Below, in pieces: positions 31,700 through 44,000 of a DNA stretch of 64,000 nt. A program made the translations under genes and the position numbers. Where the stretch lies: NCBI GenBank assembly GCA_905221605.1, contig CAJNDS010002234.1, positions 396,849 through 460,848 of the forward strand, read 5' to 3'. The notes below the pieces were generated by a model. It worked only from the letters and a program-made list of their open reading frames with translations, had not been told where the DNA came from and did no database searches. Numbering within the stretch: position 1 is the stretch's first letter; each line of letters starts with the position of its first letter. Origin of the DNA: Symbiodinium natans. Taxonomy: Eukaryota > Sar > Dinophyceae > Suessiales > Symbiodiniaceae.

Positions 31700-34314
31700 C
31701 CGCCAGAATGATAGGTAAGTCGGGGACTCAAGTAGAAGTGTCCAGCAGCACTGTATGCGCAGCCTACGCAAGTTACATGTCGCAACATCCACCAAAAGGC
31801 TCAGGACCAACGTCTTGCACTACATCGGCATGCTTTGCAATGCGGGCCCACTGGCAGTTGCATGATCTCTTCAATTCGATGAAGGGGACGGCCAGCCCCC
31901 TTCAAAGCGAACGCCAGTGAAAGCGGCGAGGAACCGGAAGATTTATGGTTGGGTTGTTAGTCCTCCCCCAAACAGCGTGCCAACCCGATGTTCAGAGTAA
32001 GGGGGCGTCGATTGCTGAACCCGCGCGTAGCCCGCACACACTCTCGCGCGAGGCCTGCTCACATCTCGAACCCAAATGGAGTTCCCGCCTTATTAAGTGC
32101 GGGCTTAGGCCCGGAGTTCTTGGGGTCTCCTGCCCGCGCTCTCGCCTAGGTTTCGTTCTCGTTCTCTACTCAAATCGCCTGAACGCGAAGTTTCCCAAGA
32201 ACTCTTGCATGCGTGGCCTCTCACTGTTGGGGGGGTCCGCGCTGGCATAAAACCTAAAGTGTGTAAAATGTATATTGGGATCCTCCTCACGCCTTGTCGA
32301 AGAGCTACCTTAGGAGAGATCTTGCTGGATCGGAGTTTCAGCGACCGATGCCTTGAATTGGCAGATTTGAGCCATCTCCCCCCCTCCCGCCCTCCCCCTT
32401 GGGCGGACCATCCCAAGGCCTCAGATGTGAGGGTGTAGGATTCAGAGTTCCGGGTGCCTCTGTCCAGTTCCTCCCGCTTCTGAGCATCCACAAGGTGGCG
32501 CCGCAAAGGGGCTCCGACGATCCAGAAGCCCTAGACCCCCATAATTCCTCAACCCCTACAGACCCCAAGGACCCAGCCGTATCGGCAAAAGGTGACTAAA
32601 GCCCCTAAGAATCCTTAACCCACATGTCCGAAAACTTATCAGCCCCAAATGCAAAAAGGCGCCGGATTCCCAAACCGCGGACACCACCTCTCCGAAGCCC
32701 AGAAAGACTTGCGGAGCCGATGCTGACCTTTCACAAAAAGGAGGCAGACCTCGTCTAAGACCTGTTCGCAAAGCCTAGCTGGCTGAATGCTTCTTGCGAT
32801 GCTACCCGGCTGGAAGTTTTTTGAGAATACAGTTATCTGTGCAATCAAGCCTGTCTCAATGCGTACTGTCGTCAGCAACGTGCACATGTAGGCTTTGTTT
32901 CTCCCCTTCAAAAAGCCGTAGACCTAGCTGGCTGAAAGTTTGTTGAGATACTTCCTTTCGCACACGGGCGTTTTTGCCTGTCTCCAATTACTTCTGGTGT
33001 GACAGGTGCTCATATACCCTGAGGCGTCACCTGCCTCCGTCCAGTTCCCCGTGTCGATTGCAATCAGGCAGCTCTCAGGCAGGGATTCAAGCTGCTGATG
33101 CTGCGCACTTTCTCTGCAGCCTACGGCCAGACCTGTAGGGCACGAGAAGGTGATAGAAGGCACAGAGCCGTTCATTTCAGAATCAGGCAAACGGCGCAGT
33201 TTTGTGTCCACGAACCTGACAACCATCAAAGAATATTCGCTTCTGGGCTGTGGATCTCCGATGTTATGGAGTCATGTCATCATGCGCATCGGTCTACTGT
33301 GTACATAAGGCGGCACAGCATGACATGGTAGAGAGCACAGCAATATAGTGAAATATCTGTCGATGCCGCTCGCCTTCTCCCGCCTTCACGCTGCTGTCCT
33401 CTCGCTTCTGGGAGCCGCGTCGGTGACCTTGACTGTCTGGTTGCAAAGGCCTTGCTGTCTCCATTCATGAAAGTCCTGCAGGTCCTAGAAGCTAGAAGCA
33501 AGGTTTAAGCTTAGAGGCTTATAGGGTAGGCCACCGAAAAAAACCGCAAGCGAGTCACGAGCCAAACAGCTGCCAGGCGTCGCGCGTGGCTAGCTGGAGG
33601 CTCCAGCCGCCAATCCGCAGGTGCCCTTCAAGCAGTGGAGCCACCATCGCTTCCCCCTCAAGAAAACCTCCTACCCCTCCCCCCTCCCCCTCCACGCCCA
33701 AGCTCTTAACTCGCATCCGGCGAAGTCAACTACATTGGAGGTTTATTTAGGGCATGGCCCCCATTGCTCAGGGCTCTAGACGTTGACGACAGCTGCAGCC
33801 CCCTTTGGATGCAATCCAGAAGCAAGTCTGTACATGTTTGTTCGGAGGATCCGCGCGAAACTATGGGGCCGGATGACTGTTAGCAGGGCATTGACAATAG
33901 GCAGGTCATTGCAGGCTATCAATCACCCCACGAAGGATCAATTTTCTAGGGCTTATACTGCGTACGGCCTCAGTGCTTTGTTCCCCAACATCTCCTGCAA
34001 CCTTTCTTCGTAGCGAACGCCGGCTGGCACCAGCTTCCCCTCAGGACGAGATGGAGTCGAGCAGGCACAGCCCCGCACGCAAGCTCTCTCAGGCACGTCA
34101 CGTGAGGGGGTTTGACGCTCTGTCTTGGGTTGTGGCGTCATCATCTCAGACGCACCAATTGGGGTTCATGACAGGTTAGCAGCCAGAATCGAACTCAAGC
34201 GATAGTGGGGTCGACGTGGCGGGGCTCCCTCAAGCTGAATCGATATAACTGGGTCCCTAAAGGCCCTAAAGGCCCTAAAGCCCGAAACCCTAACTAACCC
34301 TAAATCGCTCCCAG
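31700..34314. other. Spacer, few telomere-like words
   Basis: The longest stretch nearly free of TTTAGGG. Several open frames of 60-130 codons occur on both strands; none has a recognisable motif. A segment at 32493-32590 (VAPQRGSDDPEALDPH) follows CACAAG and might be an exon. Confidence 0.4.
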
Positions 34315-34362
34315 GGCACATGCCTATCACAAGGCTTTGCCTTGGCAGACACGTCGCGTGAC
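34315..34362 (+). CDS. Small exon, unrecognised
   Basis: After CTCCCAG, 16 codons read GTCLSQGFALADTSRD and end GAC|GTGCCC. Phase 0 at both ends. Confidence 0.4.
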
Positions 34363-34862
34363 GTGCCCCGTCGGCACTGTGGGCCTGTAGGGCTTCATGC
34401 TTTGGGGTCTAGGATTGACTGCAGGGCTTCGTGTTTAGGATGTTGCTCTCATAGGGTCGTTGGGCTCAGAAGGATGTCTGGGCTTGGGATGGTGCAGTTC
34501 TTCGATGTGACTGGAGCGTGTGGAGGGGCAGCGGGTGGGGTGGGGGTGGGGGGAGGGGCCAATACTTATTTTGGTGGATTTTGTTCTTGTTGGGGAGGGG
34601 TTTTTAACTCCTGCAGAGGGTGAGTTTGGTGCCATAATTACATGTCGTGAGTCGTAAGAGTCAGGCTAGTGTAACTCGCCTCATGGTCCCCTCATGCCGG
34701 GGGTCGAAATGGATCGCTGGGGGTGGTCTCGCTCTACTCTTTCTGCAAAGCCACCGAGTACGAGCCACCCGTCCTGCACTGATTTCTGGTCCTCCACGGG
34801 TGTAGCCACACCAAGCTTACTCATGACTTCTCCTTCATCCTCAGCCCGTTACCCATGGTTTT

Positions 34863-34945
34863 CCTAAACCCTAAACCCTAAACCCTAAACCCTAAACCCT
34901 AAACCCTAAACCCTAAACCCTAAACCCTAAACCCTAAACCCTAAA
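34863..34945. repeat. (CCCTAAA)n array, about 11 units
   Basis: Perfect 7-base telomere-type units, 50 bases upstream of the exon at 34994. Confidence 0.95.
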
Positions 34946-34993
34946 GGAGGGCAGAGGTTGGGCGTACGTGGTCTCGCGTGAGCTTGCACCCAG

Positions 34994-35041
34994 GTGCTGC
35001 TGACCAGCCTGGGCCTCCTGAGCGCCTACGACCTTGCCCAG
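34994..35041 (+). CDS. Small exon, unrecognised
   Basis: After GCACCCAG, 16 codons read VLLTSLGLLSAYDLAQ and end CAG|GCAGTT (GC donor), phase 0. Amphipathic helix. Confidence 0.5.
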
Positions 35042-35158
35042 GCAGTTTTGGGGACTAGAGTGTTAGGGTTTTAGGGTTTAGGGGTTTTAGGGGTTTTAGG
35101 GTTTTTTCCCCAAACAGTGCTTGCACAATGGGGTTCTTACGTTCAGAGTAGAGGAATT

Positions 35159-35996
35159 GGTTGCTGACCGCAGCGGCGCGCGCGGCGGTGGGACGGGGCC
35201 TTGGTTTCGACATGTTTCGACGCTCTCGCTGTGGTTTCGCGCGAATTCCGTTGCGTTTCGATGCTCCCGCTGTGGTTTCGCGCAAATTCCGTTGCATTTC
35301 GATGCTCCCCCTGTGGTTTCGCGCGAATTCCGGCCTCTCGTGGCCTCTTCAGGCCTCACTTAGGTTGCCGACCGCAACGGCGCGCGCGGTGAGACGGGGC
35401 CTTGGTTTCGACGCTCCCGCTGTGGTTTCGCGCGAATTCCGTTGCGTTTCGATGCTGCCGCTGTGGTTTCGCGCGAATTCCGTTGCATTTCGATGCTCCC
35501 ACTGTGGTTTCGCGCGAATTCCGGCTTCTCGTGGCCTCTTTTGGCTTCTTCTGGGGGGGGCACTTAGGTTGCCGACCGCAACGGCGCGCGCGGTGGGACG
35601 GGTCTGGGTTTCGACGCTCCCGCTGTGGTTTCGCGCGAATTCCGTTGCGTTTCGATGCTCCCGCTGTGGTTTCGCGCGAATTCCGTTGCATTTCGATGCT
35701 CCCGCTGTGGTTTCGCGCGAATTCCGGCCTCTCGTGGCCTCTTCAGGCCTCTTCCTTATAGGCTGCCGACCGCAACGGCGCGCGCGGTGAGACGGGGCCT
35801 TGGTTTCGACGCTCCCGCTGTGGTTTCGCACGAATTCCGTTGCGTTTTGATGCTGCCGCTGTGGTTTCGCGCGAATTCCGTTGCCTTTCGATGCTCCCGC
35901 TGTGGTTTCGTGCGAATTCCGGCCTCTCGTGGCCTCTTCAGGCCTCTTCTGGGGGGGCCACTTAGGTTGCCGACCGCAACGGTGCGCGCGGTGAGA
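35159..35996 (+). repeat. Higher-order tandem repeat, unit about 204 bases
   Basis: Unit starts (GGTTGCCGACCGCAACGG) lie at 35159, 35363, 35567, 35761 and 35965, i.e. spacings 204, 204, 194, 204. Each unit contains three 41-base subrepeats centred on TGTGGTTTCGCGCGAATTCC plus a GC-rich spacer. Copies differ by a few substitutions. Several frames stay open through the array, giving a false RFRC-type repeat protein on + and an RNSRETT type on minus. Confidence 0.95.
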
Positions 35997-36314
35997 CCAC
36001 CTGGGGGCAGGATCAATACAAACGCAGGGCTTAGGGGGGTTTAGGGTTTAGGGTCAACCCTGCGGCTGGGTGCCGGAGGTTAGTATTATGGGGTAGCGAT
36101 TTTGGTGTTGAGCATCATGAGCATCAGCTGGGTCTTTTGGCCCCCAAGTTCCACACGCGTGCAAAGCCGAATCCCCCAGTGGTTGGCGTCTTTTTGACCC
36201 CCAAGGGAATTCGGCCCCCCACGAACTTTTACACTTTTTGTCCGCGGGAGTGTCGGTGCTCTTCTGGCCTTCTTTGGCCTTTTCTGGCCCTCCTCACTGT
36301 TTGGGGTCTACGCC

Positions 36315-36395
36315 GGCATAACTAGGGTTTCAGGGTTTTAGGGTTTTAGGGTTTTAGGGTTTTAGGGTTTTAGGGTTTTAGGGCATAAGGTTTAG
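36315..36395 (+). repeat. (TTTTAGGG)n array
   Basis: Eight-base variant of the telomere-like word, about eight units. Confidence 0.9.
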
Positions 36396-36949
36396 GGTTT
36401 CGGGTTAAGGGCACATGAAGCTCAGCCAGAAATCGCCATTTGCACCCGGAGGTCACCAAATGCTCGCGGCTTTTCATGCTGCCGCTGGGCTGCGTTCAGA
36501 AAGGATGGGTTTCAATGCCGGGCACCACCGAAACCGAAGCCCAGACCCCATCCAGAACCCTGAAGCCCCAAACCCCGGAGCCTACCAAACTAAGCTTAAG
36601 AGCTTACAACCCCCAAGGCCTGAATCCTGCAACCCCTGAATGCAAGAACTCCTAAACTCCAGACCACCCCAAACCCTAAACCCTACACTCCTACACCCTA
36701 AAGCCCTAAACCCTAAAACCCTAAACCCTAACCTTATGCCCCACCCCGTGACATGCTCATCTTCGAAGGCTTTCCCTCGACGCCTCGCGACGGCCTTCCC
36801 TGGTTGCTGCCATGGGCTCCCCTGAGGAGGTGGTACTGTAAGCCTGCAGAGATGAGGTATTAGGGTTTAAGGTTTAGGGTTTGGGGTTTAGGGTTTAGGG
36901 TTCGAATATAATTCCGAAATTTCGAAGGGATTGGGGTTCAGGGCTTTAG

Positions 36950-37011
36950 CCTCCGCCCTGGCCCAGGTGGCACGGAGCTTGCGGCAGCGCCTCTGGGATG
37001 CCCAGGAGTAG
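36950..37011 (+). CDS. Possible terminal exon, unrecognised
   Basis: After GGCTTTAG, in phase 1, reads SALAQVARSLRQRLWDAQE and stops TAG (37009-37011), unless a GA donor at CAG|GAGTAG is used. A preceding open block at 36740-36830 (DMLIFEGFPSTPRDGLPWLL) may be its partner. Confidence 0.4.
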
Positions 37012-37154
37012 CCCCTTTTTTCTTTCAGGGGCTAGCGAGCGCCCTAAGCGTAAACCTTATATGCACCAAGCCCACCCAAACTCTTCTGACTCTTGCAAAG
37101 TCGAAACAGGGTTTGTAGAACACACCCACACAAAAGGCCCCAAACCTTGTGTTC

Positions 37155-37297
37155 TTACACCCTAAACCCTAAACCCCAAACCCCAAACCCCAAACCCCAA
37201 ACCCTAAACCCTAAACCCTAAACCCTAATTTAAACCCTAAACCCTAAACCCTAAACCCTAAACCCTAAACCCTAAACCCTAAACCCTAAACCCTATC
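37155..37297. repeat. (CCCTAAA)n array
   Basis: About 20 units with a few CCCCAAA variants, ending 16 bases before the acceptor at 37311-37312. Confidence 0.95.
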
Positions 37298-37312
37298 ATG
37301 GGGGAACCTCAG

Positions 37313-37389
37313 GCCTCATGGCGCGGCCCTCCCTGGGTTTCCTCTTCGGCCCGGGAGATCCCAAGGACGCCCGCGCCGCCTGGGCTTAG
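37313..37389 (+). CDS. Exon with stop, unrecognised
   Basis: After AACCTCAG, in phase 1, reads LMARPSLGFLFGPGDPKDAR then AAWA and TAG. Compact and protein-like; family unknown. Confidence 0.4.
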
Positions 37390-37423
37390 GACCTGAGACG
37401 TTTTACTTTCCCTTTTGGCTCTG

Positions 37424-37460
<37 letters not shown>

Positions 37461-37784
37461 ATGTTTATACATTTATGTATATATATATATATGCGCAGGT
37501 CATGTATGTAGACATAAAACAAAACTATGTATATATATATATATATATAATGGGTCTTTTTTAAATGCTTCCACCCCGTGATCCGCAAAACACGGTTGTG
37601 TGGAGGGGGGAACAGGAGGACAGCATGGGTTTAGGGTACTAGGGCCGGGCTTGAGGGTTTCAGGCGTTGGGATGTGGGCGTCACCTCACTTCTTGGCTTG
37701 CGGTTCGGGGTTGAGGGTTTAGGGTCTAGGGTCTAGGGGTTGGAGGGGGTTTAGGGCATATAGGGTTTCGGGGGTTCGTTGTTT

Positions 37785-37905
37785 CGGGGTTTAGGGTTTA
37801 GGGTTTAGGGGTTTAGGGGTTTAGGGGTTTAGGGGTTTAGGGGTTTAGGGGTTTAGGGGTTTAGGGGTTTAGGGGTTTAGGGGTTTAGGGTTTAGGGGCT
37901 TAGGG
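37785..37905 (+). repeat. (TTTAGGGG)n array
   Basis: About ten units of an eight-base G4 variant of the telomere-like word. Confidence 0.9.
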
Positions 37906-37920
37906 CTTTAGGGGAGTTGA

Positions 37921-37997
37921 AGACCGCCGATGCCGAGGTGGCCAAGCTTCTGGATGGCTACTTGGCTGAATGGGAACCTGGGCATCCAAAGCCTTGA
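37921..37997 (+). CDS. Terminal exon, unrecognised
   Basis: After GTTGAAG, reads TADAEVAKLLDGYLAEWEPG then HPKP and TGA (37995-37997). A helical segment of a real protein in my judgement; family unknown. Confidence 0.45.
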
Positions 37998-38009
37998 TAC
38001 AGTATCACT

Positions 38010-38108
38010 TAGGATGTTCCCCCTTATAGTAACAGTCCTTTATAGGGATTCTAGTACCCCCTAGTATCATCCCTATTAAGGCCTGCTAGCATAAGGGGGC
38101 AACCTCCC
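38010..38108. repeat. MITE-like foldback, copy 5
   Basis: GGATGTTCCCCCTTATAGTA, then ACAGTCCTTTATAGGGA, with inverted CCCTATTAAGGCCTGC and ATAAGGGGGCAACCTCCC. Directly downstream of the stop at 37997. Confidence 0.8.
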
Positions 38109-38328
38109 AAAGTATCACCTTCAAACTCCAAGAATCCAAAAAGAACATCATAGTGTAGTATAGTGACAGAACAATGGAGTAATAGTACAGTACATATACT
38201 AAGAGAATAATTGAATAATGCCGAAATTTAATAATAAGCCCCGTGGGGCAAACGCCTGTTGAGATTTGAGAGGTTGAGGGTTTAGGGGTTAGATGTTAAG
38301 TTAACCTCATTACGCATTTTTGCTGTAG

Positions 38329-39134
38329 CTAGAGGCCTGCAAAGCAGTTCTCCAGCAAATCTCACCTGCTGCGGCAGGCCTTCCGCCAGAATGCCAAGTT
38401 GTAGGTGCTGCCACAGGCCCGGAAGGGGGCGCCAACAGCAGCGTCTCGGGTTCAGACCGCTGACATGAAACCGACTTGTCCTAAATGTGCTGGAACTCAC
38501 GGCGCCGTCGCCAGAAGAGTTCATGAAGGAGAGGTTTGTGGCACCTCGCAAATTCAACAAGCCAACCACATTCAGCATCCTGCATTCCCTGAACCAGCAA
38601 CTGCACAGGTCTCGCCCAGGCCCTTGTGGCGCCCGGAAACAACACCGAAGAGACAGTGATGAGGCTTGCGGATGGTTTAGGCTTGATCCCAACAACCCAA
38701 ACTCTACGCGCTGAACCACGGAGCCCATACTTGTGTGTTTTGGGAACTCAGGAAGAGTGAACCTCATGAGCCCTGGCCCTGCATCAACTTGCTTCCCTTA
38801 TTAAACCCGCTTCCCGAACTCAACGCGAAACCATGCCGTGTCACAACGAAACGTGGCTGCAGCAGCTCGCATCGAGTTCAGTTCGGGTAGCTCACAAGAA
38901 CATCAGAACCACTCTTGTATGTGGGTTTTGTCTTCATACAGTGATGTTTCAGACGAGTCAAATCAAGCCCGGACTACAGTCAAACGCCTCTCAGCCCCTA
39001 AGTGTTTGAAAAGCTGATCTCCTGCACCCGAAACCGCCAAAACCGCCAGCTCTGCAGGGACCAGGAGATTAGCCGTGAGCTCGAGCTCTCGCTGATGCTC
39101 GGCGCCTTCCCTGCCGCCGTGTCGTGGCCCGACA
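38329..39134 (+). CDS. Three-exon segment of unrecognised protein
   Basis: Exons 38329-38404, 38515-38608 and 39058-about 39134. Junctions: GTAG|GTGCTG to GCCAG|AAGAG (phase 1) and CACAG|GTCTCG to TGCAG|GGACC (phase 2). The joined product reads LEACKAVLQQISPAAAGLPP, ECQVVEEFMKERFVAPRKFN, KPTTFSILHSLNQQLHR, DQEISRELELSLMLGAFPAA, VSWPD. Continuous, helical and well composed, so I trust the model, but I do not know the family. A possible further exon lies at about 39891 (HAFYVPPKIC). Confidence 0.6.
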
Positions 39135-40527
39135 GCAGATGCCCAGTTCTGTCTCAAAGTGAGTTCGTCGTGGCCTTGGTTTTTTGGTACACTCAAGGGG
39201 CCCATATTGCGTTGTAATTAATGGGTTCTGTACCCAAAAAAGGCGACCCGACCCCAATTTGGCGAGTCTTCCAGTTGCAATCTCGAAGATGGCAGAATCA
39301 GACTTGGATTTCGTGGCTTTCGGTGTTTGATGTTTTGGTTGTTTTTGCGTTCTGTTGCCGAGGCCTTCAGTTTTTTGCAATCTGTAAGCCTTTGCAAGTG
39401 CTTCAGGGCTTCGGGGGCTGAAGGTCTCCGTGTTTAAAAATTGGGGTCATATACCCTATACTACTAATTTCCTACGAATTAAGGTCTATGAACCCTCAAC
39501 CCTAGACCCTAAACCCTAAACTGAGGGGGCCTAAGGTTGATCCCGGCATGTCGAGGAAGCTGGCAGGGACTGATGGACCTGTGTTCCAAAAGATGGTCCT
39601 CAGCCCTTAGCTTGTCCCTAGGTGGAACTTTACTACAACTTTATCACTTTATAAGTTTAGGGTTCCTCGGGGCTAAAAGTCAAACTCTTATTGGGGGGTT
39701 AAAGAGCAACCAAGGTCCCTGAGAACCCTAAACCTGGTGAAGCGGCCTTCCACGTTTAAGAACAACCACACAGGCTTGAGATGTTTGGGGCAAGGTTGTG
39801 TAGGGTTCAGAATCTCAGGTGCATGTGCCCTCAGCCCTGAAGCCTTTGAACCGTTTTGGGGCTTCGTGGCTGGTTTCAGGCATGCCTTCTACGTGCCACC
39901 AAAGATCTGTCAGGCCGGCTTGATCCAACAGCCCAAGCTACAAAACCCTAAGAATTCCCTTCTGTTCGGGTTTGGGATCAACATGGCCGATGTTGAGCAC
40001 ACCGGGGTTAAAGTAGGTCTAGCTTCTCCCTCCAGACCATAGAATATGGAAACCATTGCCCATTGTGAGAAGTCACAGAGCTCACTGTCTTTCGGTGAGA
40101 AAGCCTGGCAATTGTTTAAAGGGTTCAAGGCCTTTTAACAAATTTTGACCTCGCCCAAACAATTTAAAGGTTACAGTCATGCGCCCCACAATCAACCTAC
40201 TAAGACGACTTTGCAGTGGATCCGGAAACGAGGGTGGATCAGAACATGCTCTGCAAACATTCTTAACAAGTACTAGACAGGCATTCAGTGGCATGTATAA
40301 GGGGCGTAAAGTGTGTTGTTCTGCAAAGAACCAGGATGAGTATTGCATTCTGTATATCTGGATTGCGATGATACGAGCTTTCCATGCGAATGCACACGCC
40401 CCTCCCATGTTCTCACGAACTAATGTACCTGACATCTAAGAATGTCGGTGGCCCTAGACCCTCAACCCCCACAAGCCTTCAACCTCCGGCCCCTGGGCGC
40501 AACCTTTCGATCTTTCAAGCACAGCAC

Positions 40528-40856
40528 CCTAAACCCTTAACCCCAAACCCTAAACCCCAAACCCTAAGCCCTAAACCCTAAACCCCAAACCCTAAACCCT
40601 AAGCCCTAAACCCCAAACCCTAAACCTAAACCCTACGCCCTAAACCCTAAACCCTAAGAGCCATTGCCGAAGGCCACAGCCCAGCTAGAAGGGCCGGAAC
40701 TCGCTGAGCTCCTCGCAGAGTGCGGGGTGCCTGAAGGCTTGGTGACAATGGGTGGGGTTTAGGGTTTTAGGGTTTAGGGTTTTGGGGTTTAGGGTTTAGG
40801 GTCTAGGGTCTACGGTCTAGGGTTAGGGTTCAGGGTTTAGGGTCTAGGGTTCAGGG
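40528..40856. repeat. Telomere-like arrays flanking an exon
   Basis: CCCTAAA-type units run up to 40660 and GGGTTTAGG/GGGTCTA units run from 40755; exon 40661-40751 lies between. Confidence 0.9.
40661..40751 (+). CDS. Exon between telomere-like arrays
   Basis: The acceptor is CCCTAAGAG and the donor ATGG|GTGGGG. Reads PLPKATAQLEGPELAELLAE then CGVPEGLVTM, a small helical unit. Upstream of the FIST exons and probably the same gene, but the phase of the next exon (41002) needs a missing exon between. Confidence 0.5.
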
Positions 40857-41001
40857 CCCGAAGGTGCTTCTTCTTTTCTCCGATTCTTTGGAGGGGAGTA
40901 CTTGCAGTTTGTTTTAGCTTCAAGGGGTTTAGCATTGAAGTTTCAAGGGTCTCGAGAGCTTAGAATGGTTAGGGGGCTGAGGAGTTCAGAGGCCCAGAAA
41001 G

Positions 41002-44000
41002 TCTAATGCGGATGACAAATCTGTTGTCGATGCCAGCATGGAAGTCTTTACTAACGCAGGCCTAGCGATTCAAGCCCAGCGGTTTAAACAAAAACAACCC
41101 GAAGCATTTCTTTCCCTAAAGCCCCGAAACCCCTAAACCCTCAACCCCACGAAGCCCTAAAGCCCGAACTCCCTCAAACCCTAAACCCATCCTAAACCCC
41201 CCAGCCGCAGGGCCCGAGTGGGGGACGATAGTCATCATCCTCGGCGGACGCTACCAGCCCGCTGGCTGAAGTTTGAGGGTCTGGGGTCGTGGAGGGAGGG
41301 GGGGGGTTTAGGGTTTCAGGGTTTGAGAGGGGTTTGGGGGGTTTAGAGGGTCTATAGGGGAGCTCGGGATTGTTGGGTTTGGCTTGTTTTCCGTCGGGCG
41401 GGGCTGCGGGGTTTCGGGAGCCACTGTTTTGCGGCTTAGGCTAATCCTGCGCCGCCCCCCCTTCAGACTAGGAGCTTCCCAAACCATCAGAAAAACATCT
41501 TATTATGAACTCCAGAAGCCCTCTCAAAGTTGCAAAAGTCCCGAATCCCTACAAAAGGGGTCGAAAAAACTACCATTACTCGTGGTATCCCCTTGTGGTC
41601 CCTATATAAATATACGACAATGACTCCCCCCAAAACCCTACTCGGCTTCTTAAGGCCCCTATACTAAACCCCGCCACGAAGGCTCCGCAACTTCGACCCC
41701 GAGCGCTTCGTCGCGCTTCTTCAGCAGCGCTGCCCAAAAGCTGGCATCATCGGAGGCTCTTATTTTAAGGGGCTGCGCCCATGGGCGGGCAGCGCAGGCA
41801 GAAGCGCGGGGCGAGCAGTTTCTAAGCATTTTGAGGCCCCTAAACTCCCTTAAAATCTCTAAGCGTTTGAGGCTCCTCAACCCCCTCAAAGTTTCCAAGC
41901 ATTTTCAGGCCCCTAAACTCCCTTCAAATCTCTAAGCGTTTGAGGCTCCTAGACTCCCTTAAAGTTTCTAAGCGCTTTATAAGGCCCCTAAACTCCCTTG
42001 TTCCTAGCCCCGGGCTTAGACACGTCGCTTATGCCCGCCCTTAAAGGGGCATCATGCTCCCGATGCGCCCCCGGGGTCCCGCCCCGGGAGCCGCTGATGC
42101 TCCTGATGCGCGCCTTCGGGTCCCGGGCTGGACCCGCTGATGCTCATGATTAGCGCCCTCTGGGGGCCTCCGTGGCGACGCAAAAAACCACGAAAAAAAA
42201 ACCGTTCACCGGCGGCACGCGGGGGTCGGCGGCACTGGCGTCCGGCCTAATTCTGCTTCGCAGAAGGCCAGAGGCCAGCAAGGCTATTCCCGGGACGACC
42301 CGGGCTAAAAGGTCCGCATTTGCTCGGTCCTTTGGGGACCTCGCGCTGCCCGATTTAATGGCTACCGCCAGTGCCGCCGACCCCAGACCCAAGACAGTCG
42401 CATTGGGGCGGAAGGCAGGGTGGAGCGCGGGCAGGCGGGGGGGGCGGGGGCGGGGGGGGTGGGGGTGGGTGGGGGTGGAAAGGGGGGCGGCGGGGGTGGG
42501 GGGTGTGGGGGGTGACGGTAGAGGGGGCAGGACTGGAATCCTTTCTTCACTGAGATGGTCAGGGGGCGGAGCGGGGGGGGGCGAGGCCTACGCTGTGGGG
42601 GTGGCGGGGTGTGGGTGGGGGAGGGGGGGGGGGGGGGTGGGGGGGGGTGGGGGGGGGTGGGGGGGGTGGGGGGGGGGGGTGGGGGGGGCGGGGTGGGGGA
42701 GGGGTGGATGGAATCCTTAAATGGAGATTGGGGGTGGGGGGGGTGGGGGGGGGGGGGGTGGGGGGGGTGGTGGGGTGGGGGGGTGGGGGGTGGAGGGGGG
42801 TGGGAGGGGGGGGGGGTGGGGATGGGGTGGGGGGGGGTCAAATAAGCCACTTAAAGTGACCTCTCCAAAAAAAGGGTACCCCTTTTTTTCGGAAACCCCC
42901 AAGTAGAGCTTGGCAGGGCCGGATGCAGGGTTTGTGAGGCTTCAGGTTCTGGGGTTTTGGGGGTTTGTATGGAATCCCCCCGCCCCCTCTACGCCCTAAC
43001 ACCCTAAACCCTAACAACCCTAAAAGCCCTTTAAACCCCTATAAGCCCTAACCCCCAACAACCCTAACAACCCTAAAGAACCCTATCAACCCTATAAATT
43101 ACGATAACAACCCCAAGCCCCCGTAACACACCCTAAGAGTTGCCCTCCGATGAGGCATCGTCACCGATCCCCTCCTCCTCCGCCGATGCGGGCGCCTGCA
43201 AGAGCACCGGAGCGGAGCCGTCGGGCTGGCTTTGCGGGGCCAGCGCCCCAGCAAGAGGGGCTTAGGGGGGTTTTTGGGGATTGGGGTTTAGGGTTTAGGG
43301 TTTAGGGTAGGGGTTGAGGGATTTAGGATTTAGGGATCTAGGGATCTAGGGGTTTAGGGTTTAGGGTTTAGGGTTTAGGGCTTTAGGGCTTTTAGGGCCT
43401 TTAGGGGTTTCGTTTGAAGGGTGTAGGGTCCGCTCGAAGATCTTTAGATAGGGTGCGGGGCCGAAGCCGTGAGGCTACGGCCCTAAGGCCTCTGGTGAGC
43501 TGAGGAGAAGGAAGCCGGCCCTCTGAGGTTTAGGGCTTGCATGAAAAAACACTCCGAAATGCCCTCTATATAAGGTTTAGGGCTTGCATGAAAAAAACAC
43601 CCCTAAACCCTGAACCCGAAACCCTAAACCCTAAACCCTAAACCCTAAGGGTTACAAAAATCCCTTCCAGAACGAGCCTGTCAGGCGACGTGCCGCTCAC
43701 CGCCATGGTCTCCCGTGGATGCAAGGCCATCTTCCGTGGCCTCCACACGGGCCAGGAGGCAGGGTTCAGGGTTTAGGGCCTTAGGGTTTAGGGTTGTTTA
43801 GGGTTTAGGGTTTAGGGCCTTTGGGGATTAGGGTCAGAGGAGCGTTTTTGGTACGACATTGAACTGCACAATTGGGGCTGCAGTGTTGCATGTGGACGGC
43901 ATGTGGACAGCAGAGCAAAATCTAGAGCCCTAAAACCATGAAGCCCTCCTGAACCCCCACACCCCCTGAACCCTAAGCCGAAGAACCTCAAACCCCTTTA

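Noticed and set aside
35161-36044. RFRC/RNSRETT repeat proteins
   Set aside because: They are frames through the 204-base tandem repeat, open on both strands; no start context or splice logic favours one.
17921-37297. True telomere
   Set aside because: CCCTAAA arrays are short, lie in both orientations and sit between exons throughout the window, so they are internal repeats.
41659-41770. Minus-strand exon FWAALLKKRDEAL
   Set aside because: The + reading (RNFDPERFVALLQQRCPKAG) is spliced in phase to both neighbours, so the minus reading is taken as its shadow.
42362-42906. Gly-rich and Pro-rich frames
   Set aside because: They are translations of G-runs, open in many frames at once. The same applies to 55538-56003, 45435-45944 and 10270-10557.
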